Of a stretch of 21,133 bases of DNA, positions 15,086 through 21,133 are shown one piece after another. Location: NCBI GenBank assembly GCA_013349695.1, contig DUZD01000016.1, forward strand, positions 1 to 21,133, written 5' to 3'. Below the pieces are notes generated by a model that was given only the letters and a program-made list of their open reading frames with translations, was not told where the DNA came from and ran no database searches. Origin of the DNA: Rhodospirillaceae bacterium (GTDB lineage: Bacteria > Pseudomonadota > Alphaproteobacteria > Rhodospirillales > 2-02-FULL-58-16). Position numbers and translations under genes: made by a program. Numbering within the stretch: position 1 is the first letter of the stretch; every line of letters begins with the position of its first letter.

Positions 15086-15409
15086 TCAGTTATCGATCAC
15101 TTCGCCAGACCGCTTTGCGAAGCGGACTTTGCGGCCGTCCTCGAGAATTTTGCAACCAACACGAGTGGGTTGATTTGTCTTCGGGTCGATATGAGCCAAG
15201 TTCGAGATGTGGATGGACGCTTCCTTCTCGATGATTCCACCCTCCGCCCCCTGGGTCGGCTTGGTATGGCGCATGACCTTGTTCACGCCTAGGACAATGG
15301 CCCGGTTGCGGACCGGAAAAATACGCAAAACCTCACCCGTTTTCCCTTTATCCTTGCCGGCCGTGACGGTCACCTTGTCACCTTTTTTCATTTTCAATTT
15401 GTTTGCCAT
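15086..15409 (-). CDS. rplX: 50S ribosomal protein L24
   Basis: L24 starts large-subunit assembly and sits at the exit tunnel rim. The KOW motif lies at about residues 8-35 (KKGDKVTVTAGKDKGKTGEV), followed by NKVMRHTKPTQGAEGGIIEKE. The frame stays open far upstream, but the ATG at 15409 gives the family's MANKLKMKKGD start and overlaps the rplN stop by one base (TGATG). The product has 107 residues. Confidence 0.96.
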   Translation of the reverse strand: MANKLKMKKGDKVTVTAGKDKGKTGEVLRIFPVRNRAIVLGVNKVMRHTKPTQGAEGGIIEKEASIHISNLAHIDPKTNQPTRVGCKILEDGRKVRFAKRSGEVIDN

Positions 15410-15777
15410 CACAAGACCTCGGGAGCGAGCGAAATGATCTTCATGTACTTTTTGGCGCGCAGCTCGCGGGTGACGGGGCCGAAAATACGGGTCCCAATGG
15501 GCTCGCCTTGGCTGTTTATCAGCACCGCCGCGTTGCGGTCGAAACGAATGGCCGAGCCGTCGGCACGGTGGATATCCTTGGCCGTGCGGACCACTACCGC
15601 CCGCAACAGTTCGCCTTTTTTGACACGGCCGCGAGGTATCGCTTCCTTGACCGAGACGACGATGACATCGCCCACGGAAGCGAATTTTCGCTTGGACCCG
15701 CCGAGCACCTTGATGCATTGCACCCGGCGGGCGCCGGAGTTGTCAGCAACGTCCAAGTTGGTTTCCGCTTGGATCAT
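15409..15777 (-). CDS. rplN: 50S ribosomal protein L14
   Basis: L14 forms part of the subunit interface. The 122-residue protein is highly conserved: MIQAETNLDVADNSGARRVQ, GDVIVVSVKEAIPRG, and GTRIFGPVTRELRAKKYMKI. It starts 27 bp after rpsQ and its TGA overlaps the rplX start. Confidence 0.98.
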   Translation of the reverse strand: MIQAETNLDVADNSGARRVQCIKVLGGSKRKFASVGDVIVVSVKEAIPRGRVKKGELLRAVVVRTAKDIHRADGSAIRFDRNAAVLINSQGEPIGTRIFGPVTRELRAKKYMKIISLAPEVL

Positions 15778-15804
15778 TATTTTCCCCTTTGCCGATCGCC
15801 GGCG

Positions 15805-16047
15805 TCAGTTTCCCACGCCCTCGGCGAGGATTTCCCATCGCTTGCGTTTCGACAACGGCCGGCATTCGCGTATCCTCACTTGGTCGCCGACCTTGCAGGC
15901 ATTGTTTTCGTCGTGGGCGGCGTACTTTTTCGAGCGGCGGATGAATTTCTTATAGAGCGGATGCTTGATCCGCCGCTCGACTTTGACGGTAATGGTCTTG
16001 TCCATTTTGTCGCTGACCACGATCCCTTGGAGCACTCGTCTCGGCAT
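15805..16047 (-). CDS. rpsQ: 30S ribosomal protein S17
   Basis: S17 is an OB-fold protein that binds the 5' domain of 16S rRNA. The 80-residue sequence has GIVVSDKMDKTITVKVERR at the start and GDQVRIRECRPLSKRKRWEI near the end, both typical. It lies 32 bp after rpmC and 27 bp before rplN. Confidence 0.97.
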   Translation of the reverse strand: MPRRVLQGIVVSDKMDKTITVKVERRIKHPLYKKFIRRSKKYAAHDENNACKVGDQVRIRECRPLSKRKRWEILAEGVGN

Positions 16048-16079
16048 GATTTGTCCTTAATCCTCTTTTGACGCCGCCC

Positions 16080-16277
16080 TCAGGACGCAGCCTTGGCGCG
16101 CTCTCCCATGATGGTTTTGATGCGTGCGGCGTCCCGCCTGACTTGGCGCTTGCGTACCGTATTCTCAAGTTGACCGCTGGCTGCTTGAAACCGCAAATTA
16201 AAAGATTCCTTCCTCAGATCCAGTAGTTGATCTTTCAGTTCGTCGTCGCTCTTGGCGCGAAGATCGGCTGCTTTCAT
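16080..16277 (-). CDS. rpmC: 50S ribosomal protein L29
   Basis: L29 is a small helical-hairpin protein at the exit tunnel, near the docking site for trigger factor and SRP. The 65-residue sequence MKAADLRAKSDDELKDQLLD, then LRKESFNLRFQAASGQLENT, is characteristic. It begins 5 bp after the rplP stop. Confidence 0.96.
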   Translation of the reverse strand: MKAADLRAKSDDELKDQLLDLRKESFNLRFQAASGQLENTVRKRQVRRDAARIKTIMGERAKAAS

Positions 16278-16282
16278 TGGCT

Positions 16283-16702
16283 TCAGCCCTCCTCGCCATA
16301 GCGCGATACGAAGCGTGTCTTTAATGGCAGCTTCGCCGCCGCCAGGACGAAAGCCCGCCGGGCGGTTTCAATCGGCACGCCGTCTACTTCAAACATGATA
16401 CGGCCCGGCTTGACGCGGCACGCCCAGTATTCGGGTGTGCCTTTGCCTTTTCCCTGCCGCACCTCGGCTGGTTTCCGGGATATGGGAACGTCCGGGAAAA
16501 TCCGAATCCAGACGCGGCCGGCGCGTTTCATATGACGTGTTATGGTCCGCCGGGCGGCTTCGATCTGGCGGGCGGTCACCCGTTCCGGCGCCGCCGCTTT
16601 CAGCCCGTAAGAGCCGAAATTAAGCTTGTAGCCGCCTTTGGCATGGCCGTGAATGCGGCCCTTGTGGGCTTTGCGGAACTTTCTGCGTTTGGGACTGAGC
16701 AT
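16283..16702 (-). CDS. rplP: 50S ribosomal protein L16
   Basis: L16 organises the A-site region of the large subunit. The 139-residue sequence begins MLSPKRRKFRKAHKGRIHG and has the RAGRVWIRIFPDVPISRKPAEVR and GKGTPEYWACRVKPGRIMFE segments. It lies 34 bp after rpsC. Confidence 0.98.
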   Translation of the reverse strand: MLSPKRRKFRKAHKGRIHGHAKGGYKLNFGSYGLKAAAPERVTARQIEAARRTITRHMKRAGRVWIRIFPDVPISRKPAEVRQGKGKGTPEYWACRVKPGRIMFEVDGVPIETARRAFVLAAAKLPLKTRFVSRYGEEG

Positions 16703-16736
16703 GGCTTGTTGCTTTCTCTAATTTCCGCTTCCGTGC

Positions 16737-17414
16737 CTAGCGGGTGGGCTGCTGCTCGATAGCGAATTTGTCCATTGCCATGGTATCATGGGCGAGGATG
16801 ACGCCTTTGAATATCCACACCTTGACCCCACATACACCATAGGTGGTTTTTGCCGTGGCGGTGCCGTAATCGACATTGGCGCAGAGCGTATGCAAAGGCA
16901 CTCGGCCTTCCCGGTACCACACGGTGCGGGCGATCTCGGCCCCTCCCAACCGCCCGGCGCAGTTGATGCGGATGCCATCGGCGCCGAGACGAATGGCCGA
17001 TTGCACCACACGCTTCATGGCGCGGCGAATGGACACGCGCCGTTCCAATTGCTGGGAAACGTTTTCGGCGACCAGCTGGGCATCGATCTCGGGCTTGCGA
17101 ATCTCGATGATGTTCACGTGCACTTCCGAGCCGGTAATTTTGACGATGTTCCGGCGCAACTTTTCAATATCGGCGCCTTTTTTGCCGATCACCACGCCGG
17201 GCCGGGCGGTGTGGATGGTGATCCGGGCCTTTTTGGCGGGACGCTCGATGACGATGCGCGACACACCGGCCTGGACCAGGCGCTTGCGAAGGTAATCGCG
17301 AATGGCCAGATCCTCGTGCAGCATGTCCGGATAGTCATCGTCGGCGTACCAGCGGGAATCCCATGTGCGGATGATTCCCAGGCGCAGTCCAATCGGATTA
17401 ACCTTTTGCCCCAT
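16737..17414 (-). CDS. rpsC: 30S ribosomal protein S3
   Basis: S3 lies at the mRNA entry channel and has helicase activity with S4 and S5. The N-terminus MGQKVNPIGLRLGIIRTWDS, a KH domain with GVVIGKKGADIEKLR, and the C-terminal domain with IRLGADGIRINCAGRLGGAEIAR are all present. The 225-residue length is normal. It starts 3 bp after rplV. Confidence 0.98.
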   Translation of the reverse strand: MGQKVNPIGLRLGIIRTWDSRWYADDDYPDMLHEDLAIRDYLRKRLVQAGVSRIVIERPAKKARITIHTARPGVVIGKKGADIEKLRRNIVKITGSEVHVNIIEIRKPEIDAQLVAENVSQQLERRVSIRRAMKRVVQSAIRLGADGIRINCAGRLGGAEIARTVWYREGRVPLHTLCANVDYGTATAKTTYGVCGVKVWIFKGVILAHDTMAMDKFAIEQQPTR

Positions 17415-17417
17415 CGT

Positions 17418-17795
17418 TCAGCTCTCCTTGCGTTCACGAACAACGAGACGGAGATTGCTGAAGGGTTTGATAATCTGACAGCTTCGGCCGCGGGCTCGCG
17501 TGCGTAATCTTCTCATCACCAAAGTCCGGCCGACGGTGGCCTCCGCCACGAACAGCCGATCCACGTCCAGTTGATGGTTGTTCTCGGCATTGGCGATGGC
17601 CGATTCCAGGACCTTTACCACCTCGCCGGCGACGCGGCGCCTGCAAAAATGAAGCTCGGACAGCGCCGATTGGCAATTCTTGCCTCGAATGCCGGCCGCC
17701 ACCAAGTTCAGCTTTTGCGGACTGCTGCGGATCAATTTGGCGTAAGCCAGCGCCTCGTTGTCGGCAAGCCGCCGCGCGGCGGATTTTTTGCCCAT
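17418..17795 (-). CDS. rplV: 50S ribosomal protein L22
   Basis: L22 lines the exit tunnel with L4; its beta-hairpin forms part of the constriction where macrolides bind. Motifs are RSSPQKLNLVAAGIRGK, ESAIANAENNHQLD and the hairpin RTLVMRRLRTRARGRS. The ATG at 17795 follows AGGAG by 9 bases and gives 125 residues; a TTG at 17801 would add two. It starts 2 bp after the rpsS stop. Confidence 0.97.
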   Translation of the reverse strand: MGKKSAARRLADNEALAYAKLIRSSPQKLNLVAAGIRGKNCQSALSELHFCRRRVAGEVVKVLESAIANAENNHQLDVDRLFVAEATVGRTLVMRRLRTRARGRSCQIIKPFSNLRLVVRERKES

Positions 17796-17797
17796 GA

Positions 17798-18076
17798 TCA
17801 AACTCTCCTCGCCCTTTTATCGGCGGTATGGCCCAAGTACGTGCGGGTCGGAGAAAACTCCCCCAACTTGTGCCCGATCATATCCTCGGTGACCAGAACC
17901 GGCACGAACTTGCGGCCATTGTAGACGCCGAAAGTGAGGCCCACGAACTGCGGCAGGATGGTCGAGCGGCGGGACCATGTCCTGATGATGTCGTTGCGCC
18001 CTCCGGCGCGCACGGCCGCTGCTTTCTTGAGGAGAAAGCCATCCACGAAAGGTCCTTTCCAAACGGAACGAGGCAC
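17798..18076 (-). CDS. rpsS: 30S ribosomal protein S19
   Basis: S19 sits with S13 in the small-subunit head. The 92-residue sequence PRSVWKGPFVDGFLLKKA, then IRTWSRRSTILPQFVGLTFGVYNG and HKLGEFSPTRTYLGHTADK, is typical. The start codon is GTG at 18076, preceded by a strong GGAGGAGGG ribosome binding site. It begins 13 bp after rplB. Confidence 0.98.
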   Translation of the reverse strand: MPRSVWKGPFVDGFLLKKAAAVRAGGRNDIIRTWSRRSTILPQFVGLTFGVYNGRKFVPVLVTEDMIGHKLGEFSPTRTYLGHTADKRARRV

Positions 18077-18089
18077 TTGAGCCCTCCTC

Positions 18090-18920
18090 CTATTTCTTAG
18101 AGTGGCGGCGGCGCAAAATCAGCGCGTCCGTCTTTTTCTTGCCGCGGGTTCTTTTGCCCTTGGTCGGCTTGCCCCATGGGCTCACCGGATGGCGGCCACC
18201 CGAAGTTCTTCCCTCGCCCCCGCCATGGGGGTGGTCAACGGGATTCATGGCAACGCCGCGGACGGAAGGGCGCTTGCCCAGCCAGCGTTTACGTCCCGCC
18301 TTGCCCAGTTTGATGTTTTGCTGATCGGGATTGGAAACGGCGCCGACGGTGGCCATGCACTCGGCGCGCACCATGCGCAACTCTCCCGAACTCAGGCGGA
18401 GTTGGGCATAACCCTGGTCCTTACCGAGCAGTTGCGCGTAAGTACCGGCGGAACGGGCGATTTGAGCGCCTTTGCCAACCTTCATCTCGATATTATGGAT
18501 GATGGTGCCGACGGGAATGTTCTCCAATGGCAAGGCATTGCCGGGACGGATGTCGACGTTTCTGCCAGCGACGATCTTGTCGCCGATGCGAATGCGCTGG
18601 GGCGCGATGATGTAGGACAATTCCCCGTCATCATAGCGGACAAGGGCGATGAACGCGGTGCGGTTGGGGTCGTATTCCAACCGCTCGACGGTGGCGGCGA
18701 CATCGAATTTGTTGCGTTTGAAGTCGATGACGCGAAATTTGCGTTTGTGTCCGCCGCCCCGGCGCCGGGCGGTAATGCGGCCGTTATTGTTGCGGCCTCC
18801 TTTTTTGCGAAGGCCCTCGACGAGAGACTTTTCGGGCTCGCCCTTCCAAAGGACGGATCTGTCCACGGATACGAGGCCGCGCCGTCCCGGGGTCGTCGGA
18901 TGATATTGTTTCAATGCCAT
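18090..18920 (-). CDS. rplB: 50S ribosomal protein L2
   Basis: L2 is needed for subunit joining and peptidyl transferase activity. Conserved blocks include RITARRRGGGHKRKFRVIDF, the SAGTYAQLLGKDQGYAQLRL segment, and the catalytic-centre region MNPVDHPHGGGEGRTSGGRHP near the C-terminus. The family-typical MALKQYHPTTPGRR start at 18920 gives 276 residues. An ATG at 18929, overlapping the rplW stop, would add three residues and cannot be excluded. Confidence 0.97.
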   Translation of the reverse strand: MALKQYHPTTPGRRGLVSVDRSVLWKGEPEKSLVEGLRKKGGRNNNGRITARRRGGGHKRKFRVIDFKRNKFDVAATVERLEYDPNRTAFIALVRYDDGELSYIIAPQRIRIGDKIVAGRNVDIRPGNALPLENIPVGTIIHNIEMKVGKGAQIARSAGTYAQLLGKDQGYAQLRLSSGELRMVRAECMATVGAVSNPDQQNIKLGKAGRKRWLGKRPSVRGVAMNPVDHPHGGGEGRTSGGRHPVSPWGKPTKGKRTRGKKKTDALILRRRHSKK

Positions 18921-18928
18921 GACCGTCA

Positions 18929-19252
18929 TCAAACTCCCGTGGCGACGTCAATGGACTGGCCCTCGGCCAGGGTGACAATGGCTTTTTTGATATCCACCCG
19001 CTTGCCTCGCCGATTGCGGAAGAGTTTGACCTTGCCCTTCTGGCGCAAGGTATTGACGGCGGTGACATTGACCTTGAATAATTCCTCGACCGCCGCCTTG
19101 ATTTCCGGCTTGGAAGCGTTCAAGGGCACCCGGAAGCTCACCTGGTTGTATTCCGAAATCATGGTCGACTTTTCCGTCATGATGGGTGAACGGATGAGTT
19201 CGTAAATCCGTTCCTTGCTCGGCTTGGCTGTAATTCCACTGAATTTGCTCAT
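18929..19252 (-). CDS. rplW: 50S ribosomal protein L23
   Basis: L23 is the docking site for trigger factor and SRP at the tunnel exit. Motifs are YELIRSPIMTEKSTMISEYN, FRVPLNASKPEIKAAVEELF and the basic GKVKLFRNRRGKRVDIKKAIVTL. Length is 107 residues, with about 12 extra N-terminal residues before the core fold. It overlaps the rplD stop by ATGA. Confidence 0.97.
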   Translation of the reverse strand: MSKFSGITAKPSKERIYELIRSPIMTEKSTMISEYNQVSFRVPLNASKPEIKAAVEELFKVNVTAVNTLRQKGKVKLFRNRRGKRVDIKKAIVTLAEGQSIDVATGV

Positions 19253-19869
19253 TTCAACCGTTCAACCAACTGCTCGACCGCGCCCTTGGTCAGGACCAGA
19301 GTATCCCGGCGCAAGATGTCGTAAACATTGGCTCCTTGGCTAGGCAATACATCCAGACCAACAATGTTGGCGGCGGCGCGGGAAAAATTGGGGTCCGTTT
19401 CCGCCCCGTCGATAAGGAGCACGGAACGCCACCCCAGCTTGGTGATATGTTTCGCCAAATCCGCTGTTTTTGCTTTTTCCATCTTGGCCGCATCCAAAAC
19501 CACCAGTTTGCCATCCGCCTGTTTGGCCGAAAGCGCCGTTTTGAGGGCCAGACGACGTACCTTTTTCTGCAACTTGTGGGCATGGCCGCGGAGAACCGGC
19601 CCGAAGGCGACGCCGCCGCCTCGCAATTGCGGCGCCTTTCTGCTGCCCAGCCGGGCTCGCCCGAGGCCTTTCTGGCGGTATGGCTTGGCGGTTGTTCCTC
19701 GTATTTCGCTACGGGTCTTGGTTTTTTGGGTTCCGGCGCGGCGCTTGGCAAGCTGCCAATTGACCATGCGCGCCAAAATGTCGGCACGGACCTTGAGGCC
19801 GAACACCGATTCATCCAGGTCGATGCTGTCGACTTTCTCGTTATCAAGGCTGATGACGTCACATTTCAT
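19249..19869 (-). CDS. rplD: 50S ribosomal protein L4
   Basis: L4 lines the exit tunnel; in E. coli it also represses the S10 operon through the leader RNA. The tunnel-loop region TRSEIRGTTAKPYRQKGLGRARLGSRKAPQLRGGG (residues about 52-86) is diagnostic. The 206-residue length is normal. Here only about 52 bp separate tuf from rpsJ, so an E. coli-like L4-responsive leader is not visible. Confidence 0.97.
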   Translation of the reverse strand: MKCDVISLDNEKVDSIDLDESVFGLKVRADILARMVNWQLAKRRAGTQKTKTRSEIRGTTAKPYRQKGLGRARLGSRKAPQLRGGGVAFGPVLRGHAHKLQKKVRRLALKTALSAKQADGKLVVLDAAKMEKAKTADLAKHITKLGWRSVLLIDGAETDPNFSRAAANIVGLDVLPSQGANVYDILRRDTLVLTKGAVEQLVERLK

Positions 19870-19875
19870 GGCCGG

Positions 19876-20688
19876 TTAATCTTCCGTCTCGTCCTGCCCG
19901 GAATCTTCAGGCTGACTTGTTTCGGCCGATGTTTCCTCGGGCGGGGTTTCCTCCGTCGATGTTTCCTCGGGCGGGGTTTCCTCCGTCAATGTTTCCTCGA
20001 CCGGCGCTTCCGCGCCACCGCTCGTCGCCGCCGGGAACGGGACCCCGTCGGGCAGCAATTTCTTGACCGCGTCACGAACCAAAACGAAACCGCCCTTGCT
20101 CCCGGGAACAGCCCCTTTGATCAGGATGACGCCGCGCTCGGCGTCGGCGGCCATCACCACAAGGTTTTGAGTTGTCACCCGTTTGGCGCCCATGTGGCCG
20201 GCCATCTTCTTGCCTTTGAAGACCCTTCCCGGATCCTGGCACTGACCGGTCGAGCCGGCCGACCTGTGGCTGAGGGAAACGCCGTGGGACGCCCTTAAGC
20301 CCGAGAAACCATGCCGTTTCATGACGCCCGCGAATCCCTTGCCGATGGATGTGCCGGTGACATCGACGAACTGGCCGGGGATGAAATGGGCGACCGACAG
20401 TTCGGCGCCGACGTCAAGGAGGGCGTCGGGGTCGACCCGAAATTCGGCTATGCGGCGTTTGGGCTCGACTTTCGCCTTGGCAAAGTGCCCGCGCATGGCC
20501 TTGGTGACATTTTTCACCTTGGCCGCGCCGATCCCGATTTGGACGGCGTTGTAACCTTCCCTTTCCTCGGTGCGCCGGGCGACGACTTGGCAGTTATCCA
20601 CCTTGAGCACGGTCACCGGCACGTGCTTGCCGTTTTCACCGAAGACGCGAGTCATGCCGAGCTTGCACGCGATGAGACCGGTTCTCAT
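19876..20688 (-). CDS. rplC: 50S ribosomal protein L3 with acidic repeat tail
   Basis: L3 initiates large-subunit assembly and reaches the peptidyl transferase centre. The core shows MRTGLIACKLGMTRVF, the central-loop region RHGFSGLRASHGVSLSHRSAGSTGQ and GRVFKGKKMAGHMG. The fold ends near residue 220. Residues 222-270 are an acidic Glu/Thr/Pro tail with TEETPPEETS twice in tandem, about 50 residues beyond the usual end. The tail is probably disordered. The ATG overlaps the rpsJ stop (ATGA). Confidence 0.97.
   Translation of the reverse strand: MRTGLIACKLGMTRVFGENGKHVPVTVLKVDNCQVVARRTEEREGYNAVQIGIGAAKVKNVTKAMRGHFAKAKVEPKRRIAEFRVDPDALLDVGAELSVAHFIPGQFVDVTGTSIGKGFAGVMKRHGFSGLRASHGVSLSHRSAGSTGQCQDPGRVFKGKKMAGHMGAKRVTTQNLVVMAADAERGVILIKGAVPGSKGGFVLVRDAVKKLLPDGVPFPAATSGGAEAPVEETLTEETPPEETSTEETPPEETSAETSQPEDSGQDETED
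19928..19987. repeat. Two perfect 30-bp tandem repeats in rplC
   Basis: Bases 19928-19957 and 19958-19987 are identical 30-mers, followed by a degenerate start of a third copy at 19988. They encode TEETPPEETS in frame in the L3 tail, so slippage would change tail length by ten residues. Confidence 0.9.
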
Positions 20689-20993
20689 AGTTTGATCTCC
20701 ACGTCGACGCCGGCGGCCAAGTCGAGCTTCATCAACGCATCCACGGTCTGCGGCGTCGGATCAATGATGTCGAGAACTCTTTTGTGGGTCCGTATCTCGA
20801 ATTGCTCCCGCGATTTCTTATCGATGTGCGGCGAACGCAAGACGGTAAATCGCTCGATTCTCGTCGGCAAGGGAATAGGCCCGCAAACCCGAGCGCCCGT
20901 CCGCTTGGCCGTGTTGAGGATCTCCAGGGCCGATTGATCCAACACGCGATGATCGAAGGCTTTCAGGCGGATACGTATGTTCTGGTTTTCCAT
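20685..20993 (-). CDS. rpsJ: 30S ribosomal protein S10
   Basis: S10 is a small-subunit head protein and also part of transcription antitermination with NusB. The sequence NIRIRLKAFDHRVLDQSA and the central GPIPLPTRIERFTVLRSPH are diagnostic. The ATG at 20993 gives the 102-residue MENQNIRIR start seen in relatives; an ATG at 21014 would add seven non-conserved residues. It overlaps rplC by ATGA and follows tuf by about 52 bp with no terminator visible. Confidence 0.96.
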   Translation of the reverse strand: MENQNIRIRLKAFDHRVLDQSALEILNTAKRTGARVCGPIPLPTRIERFTVLRSPHIDKKSREQFEIRTHKRVLDIIDPTPQTVDALMKLDLAAGVDVEIKL

Positions 20994-21045
20994 GTTTTCG
21001 TTTCCGTCCGGCATTTTTGTCCGAATTCCGGCCCGCTTCCCTTTC

Positions 21046-21133
21046 CTACTCGACGACCGAGGCGACGACGCCGGCGCCGACGGTCCGTCCGCCCTCGCGG
21101 ATCGCGAACCGCAAACCCTCGTCCATGGCGATC
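21046..21133 (-). CDS. tuf: Elongation factor Tu, C-terminal end (cut by window edge)
   Basis: Only the last 29 codons (28 residues plus TAG) lie in the window. The translation IAMDEGLRFAIREGGRTVGA, continuing to a VVE ending, matches the end of domain III of EF-Tu, which brings aminoacyl-tRNA to the ribosome. Its position directly before rpsJ is the usual str-S10 junction in alphaproteobacteria. The rest of the gene is outside the window, to the right. Confidence 0.95.
   Translation of the reverse strand, partial: IAMDEGLRFAIREGGRTVGAGVVASVVE

Noticed and set aside
15410..15718. Upstream in-frame extension of rplX by about 100 codons
   Set aside because: It overlaps rplN entirely in another frame; L24 has its normal start at 15409.
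20994..21045. Possible S10 leader with L4-responsive structure between tuf and rpsJ
   Set aside because: The gap is too short for the E. coli-type leader and no strong hairpin was seen.
1..21133. CRISPR array, tRNA, rRNA, prophage or defence system
   Set aside because: No regularly spaced repeats, no tRNA-like cloverleaf and no genes of such systems were found on either strand by reading.

Overview
The window is a GC-rich stretch that looks like an alphaproteobacterium, most likely of the Rhodospirillales type. This is inferred from the gene order tuf-S10-spc-alpha with adk directly after secY and no rpmJ, from a zinc-free 101-residue S14, and from protein sequences such as S10, S14 and the EF-Tu C-terminus. 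No taxonomic search was possible.

Layout. Positions 1-432 hold no credible gene but are rich in short repeats: an inverted repeat at the left edge, a direct repeat, and an inverted pair of CTCTGTG-type tracts. An AT-rich gene for a DUF2569 membrane protein follows (433-909, minus). Positions 1048-4777 (minus) carry a tight three-gene run, read from right to left: a periplasmic Do/DegP-like serine protease with two PDZ domains, the AAA+ ATPase RarA/MgsA, and an RluC-type 23S rRNA pseudouridine synthase. Both junctions are 4-base TTGA overlaps in which a TTG start overlaps a TGA stop. Divergently, on the plus strand, lie a DUF6165 protein (4980-5372) and a GT9/heptosyltransferase-like enzyme (5444-6568).

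Positions 6797 to the right edge (minus) form one nearly gapless ribosomal superoperon. In transcription order it runs tuf (partial), rpsJ, rplC, rplD, rplW, rplB, rpsS, rplV, rpsC, rplP, rpmC, rpsQ, rplN, rplX, rplE, rpsN, rpsH, rplF, rplR, rpsE, rpmD, rplO, secY, adk, rpsM, rpsK, rpoA, rplQ. It encodes translation factors, about half of the ribosomal proteins, the Sec translocon channel, adenylate kinase and RNA polymerase alpha. A near-consensus sigma70 promoter overlaps the end of adk and probably gives separate transcription of rpsM-rpsK-rpoA-rplQ. A hairpin lies between rpsK and rpoA.

The most distinctive non-coding feature is a 202-bp element with perfect 36-bp terminal inverted repeats (6580-6781). 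It is wedged between the convergent ends of the GT9 gene and rplQ and looks like a MITE or REP-type mobile element that may now act as the transcription end of both units. Other unusual points are tandem-repeat C-terminal tails on L3 (acidic) and L15 (basic), an acidic tail on L5, and frequent TTG/GTG starts. I saw no tRNA, rRNA, CRISPR array or phage/defence system in the window. Most of it is conserved housekeeping DNA.
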